Below, one piece after another: positions 52,244-60,102 of a stretch of DNA of 64,000 nucleotides (its first letter is position 1; every line of letters starts with the position of its first letter). The notes beneath the pieces are model-generated. The model was not told the origin of the DNA. It did no database searches and saw only the letters and a list, made by a program, of their open reading frames with translations. This DNA comes from Granulicoccus phenolivorans DSM 17626 = NBRC 107789 = JCM 15570 (GTDB taxonomy: Bacteria > Actinomycetota > Actinomycetes > Propionibacteriales > Propionibacteriaceae): the NCBI RefSeq assembly GCF_000423085.1, contig NZ_AUHH01000014.1:24690-88689 (forward strand), given 5' to 3'. Position numbers and translations under genes: made by a program.

Positions 52244-53194
52244 ATGAAGATGCTTGAGGTCCGCGTGGCCGAGATCATCGATGAGACCCCGACGGTCAAG
52301 TCGATCCGCTTCGAGCGGGTCGACGGGCAACCGTTGGGGGTCTACCAGGCCGGCGCGCACGTGGACGTGGTCGGGCCCACCGCGGTCACCCGGCAGTACT
52401 CGCTGTGCAGTACGCCCGACGACCCCGACTCCTACACCGTCGCGGTCAAGCGCGAGGAGAAGTCCCGCGGCGGCTCCGCGGCGCTGCATGATCTGCAGGT
52501 CGGCGACGTGGTGCAGATCAGCCAGCCGCGCAACCTGATGGGCGTCCATCCCGAGGGCCGGCACCACGTGCTGATGGCCGCCGGGATCGGGATCACCCCG
52601 ATGCTGTCGATGGCCCGCTGGATGGATGTCCACGATCATTCCTTCGAGTTGCACTACTTCGCCCGCAGCAGCGAGGAGGCGGCCTTCCTGCCGTTGCTCC
52701 AGGAGCGCTGCCCGGAGAAGTTGCACACCCACCTCGGGTTGCCACGCACCGAGCACCGGCCGGTGCTGGATCGCGCGCTGACCGATCTGCCGGCGGATTC
52801 GCACGTCTACATGTGTGGCCCGGCCGGCTTCATGGACCTGGTCCGGGAGGTGGCCGAGCAGCATGTGCCGGCCGAGCATGTTCACCAGGAGAGCTTCGAG
52901 GCCGCGGCGCAGCCGGATGCCTCGGAGAACACGGCCTTCACCGTGGAGTTCGAGGGGACTGCCTACGAGATTCCGGCCGACCGCAGCATCGTCGACGTGC
53001 TGCAGGAGGGCGGGGTCGATGTGGACACCTCGTGCCAGGAGGGCATCTGTGGGACGTGCATCATGACCGTCCTGGCCGGGGTCCCCGACCATCGCGACAA
53101 CGTGCTGACCAAGGCCGAGAAGGAGGCCGGGGAGCAGATCGCGGTCTGCGTGTCCCGCGCGAAGACGCCGACGCTGACCCTGGACTACTTCTGA
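52244..53194 (+). CDS. iacF: Phthalate-dioxygenase-reductase-type ferredoxin reductase (IacF-like)
   Basis: 316-residue electron-transfer protein with FMN domain (RQYSLCSTPDDPDSY; AVKREEKSRGGSAALHDL), NAD domain (LMAAGIGITPMLSMARWM; YMCGPAGFMDLV) and a C-terminal plant-type 2Fe-2S domain (C264, C269, C272 in CQEGICGTC, and C302). It passes electrons from NADH to the IacC Rieske centre. ATG 52244 is preceded by GGAAGGA. Confidence 0.87.
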   Translation: MKMLEVRVAEIIDETPTVKSIRFERVDGQPLGVYQAGAHVDVVGPTAVTRQYSLCSTPDDPDSYTVAVKREEKSRGGSAALHDLQVGDVVQISQPRNLMGVHPEGRHHVLMAAGIGITPMLSMARWMDVHDHSFELHYFARSSEEAAFLPLLQERCPEKLHTHLGLPRTEHRPVLDRALTDLPADSHVYMCGPAGFMDLVREVAEQHVPAEHVHQESFEAAAQPDASENTAFTVEFEGTAYEIPADRSIVDVLQEGGVDVDTSCQEGICGTCIMTVLAGVPDHRDNVLTKAEKEAGEQIAVCVSRAKTPTLTLDYF

Positions 53195-53214
53195 TCCACC
53201 GCGTCCACACACAC

Positions 53215-53248
53215 GCGCAGGGCCCGACCATGTGGTCGGGCCCTGCGC
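53215..53248. terminator. Bidirectional terminator after the iac core operon
   Basis: Sixteen-base perfect arms (53215-53230, 53233-53248) with a two-base centre, between iacF and the convergent response-regulator gene. Confidence 0.8.
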
Positions 53249-53316
53249 GCGTTCTGCTGTCCCGGACCGCCGCCCGTACGCCCCGGACCGATCCACGTGA
53301 CGGCCCGGGGCGCTGC

Positions 53317-53964
53317 TCAGTCCCCGATCACCGCGCGATAGCGGAGCACGTCGCGGACGAGGGTGTTGATCGACTCGGCGTCGGTCTTCTGCTTGATCCG
53401 GGCCCGATGGACGTCGACGGTCTTGACGCTCATCCCGAGCCGACGCGCGATGTTCTGGCTGGGCAGCCCCTCCACGACCAGGTTCAGGATCTCCTTCTCC
53501 CGCGGGGTGAGGCTGTCCAGTCGGGCCTGGATCTCCGCCCGCTCCCGGTGCTCCTCGAAGCGCTCGCGGGCGGTCTCGATCCCGGCCTGCACCACCTCGA
53601 GCAGCTGCTGGGACTCGTACGGCTTCTCCAGGAAGTCGATCGCCCCCAGTTGCATCGTGCGTACCGACATCTTGATGTCCCCGTGGGCGGAGACGAAGAT
53701 GATCGCCACGAACGGGAACCGCTTGTTGAGCTCCTCCTGGAGCCGGGTTCCGCTCATCCGGGGCATCCGGACATCGAGGATCAGCAGCGCCGGATGATCC
53801 CCGGTGTACTCATCCAGAAAGGCGATGGCCGAATCCAGGGTGGTGCAGGCCACGCCGATGCTGTCCAGCAGCCAGGAGACCGATTCGAGCAGGTCGGGAT
53901 CGTCGTCGACCACATAGACCGAGGTCGCGCCGGGGACGGCAGGAGGAGTCGTCGATGCGGTCAC
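53317..53964 (-). CDS. FixJ/NarL-type response regulator of the iac region
   Basis: 215-residue two-domain response regulator. Receiver residues: acidic pocket VVDDDPD, phospho-Asp64 in LILDVRMPRMSG, Ser92 (FVSAHGD) and Lys114 (FLEKPYES). The LuxR-type HTH spans about 148-205 (LTPREKEILNLVVEGLPSQNIARRLGMSVKTVDVHRARI). The receiver is of the FixJ/TodT/StyR type. GTG 53964 overlaps the stop of the 121-residue protein gene. No kinase is adjacent on this side, so the PAS kinase at 45665-47185 is the likely partner. Confidence 0.92.
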   Translation of the reverse strand: MTASTTPPAVPGATSVYVVDDDPDLLESVSWLLDSIGVACTTLDSAIAFLDEYTGDHPALLILDVRMPRMSGTRLQEELNKRFPFVAIIFVSAHGDIKMSVRTMQLGAIDFLEKPYESQQLLEVVQAGIETARERFEEHRERAEIQARLDSLTPREKEILNLVVEGLPSQNIARRLGMSVKTVDVHRARIKQKTDAESINTLVRDVLRYRAVIGD

Positions 53965-54326
53965 CGGCCTGCGACCCCGTCGGCCGGAGCCGGGGCGGTG
54001 GGGTCGGCGGGCGCGGCGTCTCGATCATCCGCCGCGTCGTCGGCCAGGTCGTTGCGCCAGGCCGCTTCCGCGGTCCAGTAGGTGACGCCGGCGGCGCTGA
54101 CTCCTCGGGTCCAGTCGCTGGTCCGCACCAGGTCAGGCTCGACCGAGGTCACCGATCGATCCGCCGGTGCGGGTCCGTCCTCGGCCACTCCCCAGTGGAC
54201 CCAGTTCACTTCACGACCGAACTCGTCGTGCACGAACAGGTCCACGTGGTGCCAGCCGTAGTTCAGGGTGTCCTCGTAGCAGGTCAGGAACATCCGATGG
54301 GGATTGGTGGGTCGTGGGGTGAGCAT
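53961..54326 (-). CDS. Uncharacterised 121-residue protein in the iacH-regulator operon
   Basis: No family recognised. The N-terminal half has a Trp/Tyr/His-rich, beta-looking core (HRMFLTCYEDTLNYGWHHVDLFVHDEFGREVNWVHWGVAEDG) and a second Trp-rich part (VTYWTAEAAWRNDLADD). The tail is Ala/Asp/Pro-rich. It lies 15 bases after iacH and its stop overlaps the response-regulator start (GTGA), so it is co-transcribed with both. Could be a small accessory enzyme of auxin turnover or a regulator partner. Confidence 0.75.
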   Translation of the reverse strand: MLTPRPTNPHRMFLTCYEDTLNYGWHHVDLFVHDEFGREVNWVHWGVAEDGPAPADRSVTSVEPDLVRTSDWTRGVSAAGVTYWTAEAAWRNDLADDAADDRDAAPADPTAPAPADGVAGR

Positions 54327-54341
54327 GGGTCTCCTTCTGTA

Positions 54342-55655
54342 CTAGTTCGAGGTCCGGAAGTCGGCCAATTGGTCGCCGAGGAGCCGGGCCACCGCATAGA
54401 TCTCGGCCTCCTCACCGGGGCGACCGATGACCTGCAGGCCGAGCGGCAGACCGGCGGCGTTCCGGGCCCCGGGAACGGTGACCACCGGCAGACCGAGGGC
54501 TTGCCAGGGGCGGCTGAGGATGGGTGAGCCGGTGGCCTGCAGCCCGCGCGGAGCGGGCCCCACCGCGGCCGGTCCGACGATCACCTGGCCCGTGGGCAGG
54601 ACCGCGTCGAGCTCGACCCGGGACCGATCCCGGCGGAACAGGGCCGCTTCGTGCTCGGCGTCGCTGACCTCGGCTCCGTCGCTGAGCAGCCGCGCCAGGG
54701 GCTCGCTCACCTCGGCGCTGCGGGCGACCACCTCGGGGCGTTCCCGGACCGCTTCGTAGCTCATGATCACCGGATGATCGCCGGCCAGGGTCCGGACATG
54801 GTCGTCCCAGTCGAACTCCTCCACCAGCATTTCGGCACCGAGAATGCCGCGGGCCCGGGCCATCAGATCCCGCATCGCCGGATCCAGCGTGTCCAGGTCG
54901 GATCCCCACCAGCCCAGGGCGCCCCTGGCCCGGGCCACTCGCTGCTCCCCGGAGAAGGCCCGCCAGGCGTACTCGAGGTCGTCCACGCTGCCGGCCAGCA
55001 GGCCCAGCGAATCCAGCGAGGGGCTCAGGCCGGTGATGCCGGCCAGGTCGGCGGCGCCGTGGGCCAGGACCATCCCGGCCACTCCGCAGTAGGACGCCGG
55101 CCGGGTCAGGGAGCCGGCCGTCTGGCTGCCCAGGGCCAGCGGGACCATGCCCGCTGCGACGGCGGCGGCCGATCCGCTGGAGGACCCACCGGGGGTGTGT
55201 CCGGGGGCGGCGGGGTTCTCGGTCGGGCCGGGGGCGAAATAGGCGTACTCGGTGGTCACCGTCTTGCCGACCACGACCGCGCCCAGGGCTTCGAGCCGGC
55301 GTACGCAGGCAGCCGACTCCGCGGCCGGGGCGCCGTCGGGGATCGTGCTGCCGCAGCGGGTCGGCAGCCCGGCCACATCGATGATGTCCTTCACCGCCAG
55401 CGGCACCCCGAACAGCGGCAACTCCTCGGCCCGGTCCTCGTCGCGCGCCGCGGCATCGGCGGTCGCGGCGTCGCGGTGGACCACCCAGGCGTGCACCGCA
55501 GCTTCCCGGGCGCCGATCGCGTCCTCGGTGGTCCGCAGCCAGTCCCGGGCGCCGGTGCCGGAGGCGTACGCCTCGGCGACGAGGTCACGCAACGGGGTAC
55601 GGCTCGGCGCTCCGGGACGGAGCTCGCCGGCATCATCGACAGGCTGTTGCACCAT
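54342..55655 (-). CDS. iacH: Amidase-signature family hydrolase (IacH-like)
   Basis: 437-residue amidase-signature enzyme with the Ser-cisSer-Lys triad: Lys89 in VPLAVKDIIDVAG, the Gly/Ser-rich GGSSSGSAAAVAAG (cis-Ser) and nucleophile Ser182 in GSQTAGSLTRP. ATG 55655 has AAGGAG at 8 bases; the upstream in-frame extension is rejected. Amidases named iacH belong to known iac clusters, though their exact step is uncertain. First gene of a minus-strand operon iacH-(121-residue protein)-response regulator. Confidence 0.83.
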   Translation of the reverse strand: MVQQPVDDAGELRPGAPSRTPLRDLVAEAYASGTGARDWLRTTEDAIGAREAAVHAWVVHRDAATADAAARDEDRAEELPLFGVPLAVKDIIDVAGLPTRCGSTIPDGAPAAESAACVRRLEALGAVVVGKTVTTEYAYFAPGPTENPAAPGHTPGGSSSGSAAAVAAGMVPLALGSQTAGSLTRPASYCGVAGMVLAHGAADLAGITGLSPSLDSLGLLAGSVDDLEYAWRAFSGEQRVARARGALGWWGSDLDTLDPAMRDLMARARGILGAEMLVEEFDWDDHVRTLAGDHPVIMSYEAVRERPEVVARSAEVSEPLARLLSDGAEVSDAEHEAALFRRDRSRVELDAVLPTGQVIVGPAAVGPAPRGLQATGSPILSRPWQALGLPVVTVPGARNAAGLPLGLQVIGRPGEEAEIYAVARLLGDQLADFRTSN

Positions 55656-55797
55656 TGCATTCACTCCTTGGTCCGAGTCCTCAGCGGTCGGCCACCTCGG
55701 TTCGGTGACCGCCTGGGGCAGGGGTCCGCACCCGCCGGTGGGCACGGGACGGACCATCACACTCGGTGAGGCTGCCATACATTCCCGGTCGCGGAAA

Positions 55798-55835
55798 GTA
55801 AAGGATTCTCCCCTGTCGGAGTAGGTAAACGATTC
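55798..55835. promoter_or_regulatory. Two 11-bp boxes between iacH and the transporter gene
   Basis: GTAAAGGATTC (55798-55808) and GTAAACGATTC (55825-55835) differ by one base and are 27 bases apart; the complement of the first matches the box before iacA in 9 of 11 positions. They resemble TAAAC half-sites described for TodT/StyR-type regulators. Candidate binding sites of the local response regulator. Confidence 0.5.
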
Positions 55836-55850
55836 CTAGGCTGCCTGCCA

Positions 55851-55891
55851 CAGGCCTGTCCCAGGGGCCCGCAGGCCTGTCCCAGGGGCCC
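55851..55891. repeat. 20-bp direct repeat upstream of the transporter gene
   Basis: CAGGCCTGTCCCAGGGGCCC occurs at 55851-55870 and 55872-55891, one base apart. Confidence 0.95.
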
Positions 55892-55892
55892 T

Positions 55893-55908
55893 GTCTCAAG
55901 GTTGAGAC
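55893..55908. promoter_or_regulatory. Inverted repeat next to the transporter ribosome-binding site
   Basis: GTCTCAAGGTTGAGAC is a 7-base dyad with a 2-base centre, ending about 7 bases before the AAGGAG of the MFS gene. It could be an operator or a hairpin affecting translation. Confidence 0.5.
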
Positions 55909-55925
55909 CCAACGAAGGAGATCCG

Positions 55926-57389
55926 GTGTCTGCCGTAACCGACCCACAGACCAATACCCCGTCCGGACCACAGAGCCAACCGACCGGACTGCGCAGGATG
56001 AGTACCCGCGCCTGGATCATCACCGCGCTGCTGGTGCTGTTCCAGATCGTCGCCTTCGCCGACAAGGCAGTCCTGGGGCTGGTGGCACCGCAGGCCATGA
56101 GCGAACTGGGGATGAGCGCGGTTCAGTTCGGCTTCATCGGCAGCGCCTTCTTCTTCCTGTACGCGGTGGTCTCCATCGTCGCCGGGTTCCTGGCCAGCCG
56201 CTTCTCGGTGAAGTGGATCCTGCTGGTGATGGGCGTGGTGTGGGCGGTGACCCAGGTGCCGATGCTGCTGGGCGGCGGTGCGGCCGTCCTGCTGGTCACC
56301 CGGATCATTCTGGGCGGCGCCGAGGGGCCGGCCACTGCGATGTCGCTGACCTCGGCGCATGGTTGGTTCCCGCCGAAGCAGCGCGCCCTGCCGAGCAACC
56401 TGATCGCGGCCGGTTCCACCCTGGGCCCGGTCGTGGCGGCTCCGGTCCTGGCCTGGGTCATCCTGACCTGGGGCTGGCGTTCGGCGTTCGGTTTCCTGGC
56501 GATCATCGGGTTCATCTGGGTGGTGGCCTGGCTGCTGTTCGGTGCCGACGGACCGTTCGCCGGCAGCGGCAAGGCGGCCCGCGCCAAGGCTGCCGAGGCT
56601 GCCGAGGCCCCGGCCCTGCCCGAGTCGGCGACCGCGACCGACGCGCCCGTCGACGAGGCCACCCGGGTGGATCGCTACCGTCCGGTGAAGGTCGGTGCCG
56701 CACTGCTGAACCTGACCTTCCTGGCCGCGGTCATCGGTGGCTTCTCGAACTTCTGGGTGCAGGGCTTCCTGACCACCTGGCTGCCGAACTACCTCGGTGC
56801 GGTGATCGGCCTGCCGCTGCAGCAGGTCGGTGTGGTCACCACCTTCCCCTGGCTCATCGGCGCCGGTGTCCTGCTGCTGCTCGGCCTGATCGGTCAGCGT
56901 CTGCTCAAGCGGGGACGCAGCGTCCAGGCGGCGATCTCGGTCCCGTTCGGTATCGCCGCGATCATCGCGGGGGTGGCGTTCCTGACCGTCCCGCACACCA
57001 GCGGCATGGTGGCGGTGGCGCTGCTGAGTATCGCCGGTGGCTGTTCCCTGGCGTACCCGATGACCGCTTCGGCGCTCGGCTACGTGGTCGGCCCGAAGCA
57101 GCGGCCCATCCTGATGGCGACGCTGGGTGGCGTGGCCTCGATCGGCGCCATCGTCTCCCCGACCCTGGTCGGCTGGCTGATGTCGAAGGCGGGCTACGTC
57201 GCCGCGCCCAAGGGCCAGCCGATCACGCCCGCGATGGCCGACGCGATGGCCACCGGGGTGAACCAGGCGTTCACCATCACCGGCATCGTGTTGCTGATCG
57301 GTGGCGTGATGGCGGCCCTGTTCCTGCGCCCCGGCCCGACCGGTCGGCGGCTGCAGCGCAACCACCTGATCGACAAGTCCGCCGCCTGA
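55926..57389 (+). CDS. Major facilitator superfamily transporter, probable auxin or aromatic-acid uptake
   Basis: 487-residue transporter with twelve predicted helices. The A-motif-like loop after helix 2 (GFLASRFSVKW) and the helix-4/5 region (RIILGGAEGPATAMSLTSAHGWFPPKQR) are like anion:cation symporters (ACS type) for organic acids. A charged cytoplasmic loop separates the halves. GTG 55926 follows AAGGAG. It lies between iacH and iacG, so import of indole-3-acetate or a related acid is likely (inference). Confidence 0.85.
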   Translation: MSAVTDPQTNTPSGPQSQPTGLRRMSTRAWIITALLVLFQIVAFADKAVLGLVAPQAMSELGMSAVQFGFIGSAFFFLYAVVSIVAGFLASRFSVKWILLVMGVVWAVTQVPMLLGGGAAVLLVTRIILGGAEGPATAMSLTSAHGWFPPKQRALPSNLIAAGSTLGPVVAAPVLAWVILTWGWRSAFGFLAIIGFIWVVAWLLFGADGPFAGSGKAARAKAAEAAEAPALPESATATDAPVDEATRVDRYRPVKVGAALLNLTFLAAVIGGFSNFWVQGFLTTWLPNYLGAVIGLPLQQVGVVTTFPWLIGAGVLLLLGLIGQRLLKRGRSVQAAISVPFGIAAIIAGVAFLTVPHTSGMVAVALLSIAGGCSLAYPMTASALGYVVGPKQRPILMATLGGVASIGAIVSPTLVGWLMSKAGYVAAPKGQPITPAMADAMATGVNQAFTITGIVLLIGGVMAALFLRPGPTGRRLQRNHLIDKSAA

Positions 57390-57448
57390 TCGCGTACCGC
57401 CCGACCTGCCCCCGGGTATGACGAACCAAGCCTGACGAAAGGATTGTG

Positions 57449-58645
57449 ATGACTGCGACGAGCACCTCCCTGGACGGGGCCAAGCTTCGCGAAGTACTCG
57501 GCCACTACCCCACCGGCGTCGTGCTGGTCACCGGCACCGCCGCCGACGGCGAACGGCTGGCGATGATCGTCGGCACGTTCACCTCGGTATCGCTGGAGCC
57601 GGCCCTGGTGGCTTTCCTGCCGATGCGCAGTTCCGGCACCTTTGCCCGGCTGCGGGAATGCGAGTCGCTGTGCATCAACATCCTGTCCGGTGATCAGGAG
57701 GAGGTATGCCGCACCATCGTGGCGCGCCGGGAGGACAAGTTCCGCGACCTGGACTGGTTCCCCTCCCCCTCCGGCGATCCGGTCCTGGCCGGGTCGGTCG
57801 CCTGGTTGGATGTCCGCCTCACCGACACCATCGAGGCCGGGGATCACTGGATCGCCATGTGCACCGTACGCGACATGGCGATCCACAATCCGGTGTCCCC
57901 GCTGATCTTCTTCCAGCGCGGGTACGGCACGTTCATCATGCCGTCGCTGGTGGCCCGGATCGATGACGGGATCATCGGTGCGGTGCAGAGTGCGGCAGTG
58001 GCCCGCAATGATCTGCAGGAGTTGGCCGACGGGATCCACTGCGAGGTGGCCCTGTTGACCGCGGTCAACTGCAACGAGCTGGCGGCGGTCGCGGCCGCCG
58101 CCGGCCCGGGGATCAACGTCGGCGACGGGCTCGCCGATCGGGTTCCGATGGTGCCCCCGATCGGCGACACCTACATGGCCTACGCCCCGCAGGCCGAACA
58201 GGAGGCCTGGTTCAGCCACACCCGCGGTGCCCCCGAAGAGTTCGTTCGGATCTGTCGGGAGCGGCTGGAACTGTGCCGCGAGCAGGGCTACCTGATCGCC
58301 CTGCTGCCCGATGAGGACGTCGCCACGGCGTACTCCGACTTCTACACCGCAGCCCGGATGTACGGGTCGGGCCTGGTCACCCCCGAGCAACAGCGGCAGC
58401 TCGAACAGCGGCTGCAGAACTCGGTGGTGGACTATTCCCCGCACGAACTGGTGCCGGAGGCGACCTACCATCCGGGCAGCATCGTGGTCCCGCTACGGGA
58501 TTCGGCGGGTGAGATGACGCTCACCCTGCGGGTCTCACAGCTTCCCGCGGTGGCCAGCGGTGCCCAGATCCAGGAGTGGATCCGGGCTGCCCTGGCGACC
58601 GCTGCCCGGATCAGCGACCGGCTCGCCGCGGGCGTACCGGGCTGA
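57449..58645 (+). CDS. iacG: Flavin reductase fused to an IclR-like ligand-binding domain (IacG-like)
   Basis: 398-residue two-domain protein. Residues 1-160 are a flavin reductase (LREVLGHYPTGVVLVTG, GTFTSVSLEPALVAF, CESLCINILSGDQEEV, FFQRGYGTF), which should supply reduced flavin to IacA. Residues about 175-398 resemble the effector domain of IclR regulators (LADGIHCEVALLTAVN, GDTYMAYAPQAEQEAWF, CREQGYLIALL, SIVVPLRDSAGEMTLTLRV), without any HTH. Known IacG proteins are single-domain, about 170 residues. ATG 57449 has AAAGGA at 5 bases (a GTG immediately precedes it). The extra domain might sense substrate and gate flavin reduction. Confidence 0.82.
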   Translation: MTATSTSLDGAKLREVLGHYPTGVVLVTGTAADGERLAMIVGTFTSVSLEPALVAFLPMRSSGTFARLRECESLCINILSGDQEEVCRTIVARREDKFRDLDWFPSPSGDPVLAGSVAWLDVRLTDTIEAGDHWIAMCTVRDMAIHNPVSPLIFFQRGYGTFIMPSLVARIDDGIIGAVQSAAVARNDLQELADGIHCEVALLTAVNCNELAAVAAAAGPGINVGDGLADRVPMVPPIGDTYMAYAPQAEQEAWFSHTRGAPEEFVRICRERLELCREQGYLIALLPDEDVATAYSDFYTAARMYGSGLVTPEQQRQLEQRLQNSVVDYSPHELVPEATYHPGSIVVPLRDSAGEMTLTLRVSQLPAVASGAQIQEWIRAALATAARISDRLAAGVPG

Positions 58646-58663
58646 GCCGAACGGCCCCGGTCG

Positions 58664-58700
58664 GGGCCGCCCCGCACCGGCAGATCGGTGCGGGCGGCCC
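58664..58700. terminator. Terminator between iacG and gcvT
   Basis: Arms 58664-58679 and 58686-58700 pair over about 15 bases with one bulged base; convergent genes on both sides. Confidence 0.75.
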
Positions 58701-58715
58701 GGGCGTCCGCCGGGG

Positions 58716-59831
58716 TCAGTCCGCGCGGACCCCGGGGGTCACGAACGGGGGCTTGACGACTTCGAAGGCTTCCGAGCGCTTGCGGACATCGACGGTGACG
58801 CTGTCGCCCTCGGTGATCGCGGAATCGAGCAGCGCCAACGCGATCCCGACCTTGAGCGTCGGGGAGAATGTGCCGGTGGTGACCTCCCCGACCTGCTCCC
58901 CGGCGGCGTTGCGGACCACCATGTGCGGACGCGGGATGCCGCGGCCGGTCGCCTTCAGCCCGCGCAGGATCCGGCTGGGGCCGGCCGCCTTCTGGGCGCG
59001 CAGGGCCTCGGCGCCGTGAAAGGTCTCCTTCTTCCAGCCGACCGCCCAGCCAGTGCGGGCCTCGACCGGGCTGATCGTCGGACTCAGATCCTGACCGTGC
59101 AGCGGGTACCCCATCTCGGTCCGCAGGGTGTCCCGGGCGGCGAGCCCGGCCGGGGCGATCCCGTACGCCTGCCCGGCCTCGATCACCGCGTCCCACACCG
59201 CAACCGCATCGGCCCAGGCACAGACGAGTTCGTAGCCGCGCTCGCCAGTGTAACCGGTCCGGCAGACAGTGAGGTCGATCCCGTTCAGGGTGGCTTGGGC
59301 GAAGCGCATGTAGTCGTGGCCGACCGGCAGGCCCAGCGCGGCCAGCGTCTCATCGGACTTCGGGCCCTGGACCGCGATCACGGCAAAGTCCCGATGCTCA
59401 TTGGTGACGGTGATCCCGGCCGGGGCGCTGTCGGCGAGCACCCCGCAGACGGTGGTGGTGTTGGCCGCGTTCGGGATGCAGAACAGCTCTTCGGCACTGA
59501 ACTCGTAGGCGATCAGATCGTCGATCACGCCGCCCTCGGCATTGCACAGCAGGGTGTACTGGGCCTGGCCCGGCCCGATCTTGGCCAGGTCATTGGTGAA
59601 CACGGTGTTCGCGTAGGCCACCGCGCCCGGGCCGGTGATCCGCATCTTGCCCAGATGGGACACATCGAAGATGCCGACCCCCTCGCGGACCGCAGTGTGT
59701 TCGGCCAGGACGCCGGCGTACTCCAGCGGCATCTCCCAGCCGCCGAACTCGGCGAACTTCGCCCCCGCGGCGACGTGCCGCTCATGCAGCGGCGAGTGCA
59801 GAAGCTGATCCGACTGAGGCTGCTCGGCCAT
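58716..59831 (-). CDS. gcvT: Glycine cleavage system T protein (aminomethyltransferase)
   Basis: 371-residue folate-dependent enzyme of the glycine cleavage complex. N-terminal [43 protein letters not shown], then [13 protein letters not shown] and [20 protein letters not shown] are characteristic. ATG 59831 follows GAAGGAG. No other gcv gene is adjacent in the window. Confidence 0.96.
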   Translation of the reverse strand: MAEQPQSDQLLHSPLHERHVAAGAKFAEFGGWEMPLEYAGVLAEHTAVREGVGIFDVSHLGKMRITGPGAVAYANTVFTNDLAKIGPGQAQYTLLCNAEGGVIDDLIAYEFSAEELFCIPNAANTTTVCGVLADSAPAGITVTNEHRDFAVIAVQGPKSDETLAALGLPVGHDYMRFAQATLNGIDLTVCRTGYTGERGYELVCAWADAVAVWDAVIEAGQAYGIAPAGLAARDTLRTEMGYPLHGQDLSPTISPVEARTGWAVGWKKETFHGAEALRAQKAAGPSRILRGLKATGRGIPRPHMVVRNAAGEQVGEVTTGTFSPTLKVGIALALLDSAITEGDSVTVDVRKRSEAFEVVKPPFVTPGVRAD

Positions 59832-59935
59832 GGGGTCTCCTTCGGGCTGGTTTCGCAGCAAGTTACACGAGCCGCACGGATGGGTCGGGGCGGGTCATCA
59901 CCTCGGGCTGATCGGTGCGAGGTCTACTCGGGAAT

Positions 59936-60015
59936 GTGGGCCGATCCTGACTCCAGATGACTCAGATCGGCCGAATTCGGCCCGAATCGATCCTCTGGTG
60001 GCAGGATCGGCCCAC
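59936..60015. other. Long inverted repeat with internal palindrome between gcvT and pepA
   Basis: Fourteen-base perfect arms GTGGGCCGATCCTG (59936-59949) and complement (60002-60015) are 52 bases apart and enclose the palindrome GGCCGAATTCGGCC (59969-59982). It lies in the 271-base divergent promoter region; RNA structure or a regulatory cruciform is possible. It does not show a recognisable glycine riboswitch core. Confidence 0.7.
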
Positions 60016-60102
60016 CTCGGGCTCCTGACCCGGCAGCCGGCAGGCGCGGCGGGGCGCCGGGGTAGCCTGACAGCGATCTGATCGTGCACCGAGAGGAATA
60101 CT

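Noticed and set aside
59832..60102. A glycine riboswitch in front of gcvT.
   Set aside because: The structured region lies 105-184 bases away from gcvT, and no tandem glycine-aptamer cores are recognisable; it is reported only as an unexplained inverted repeat.
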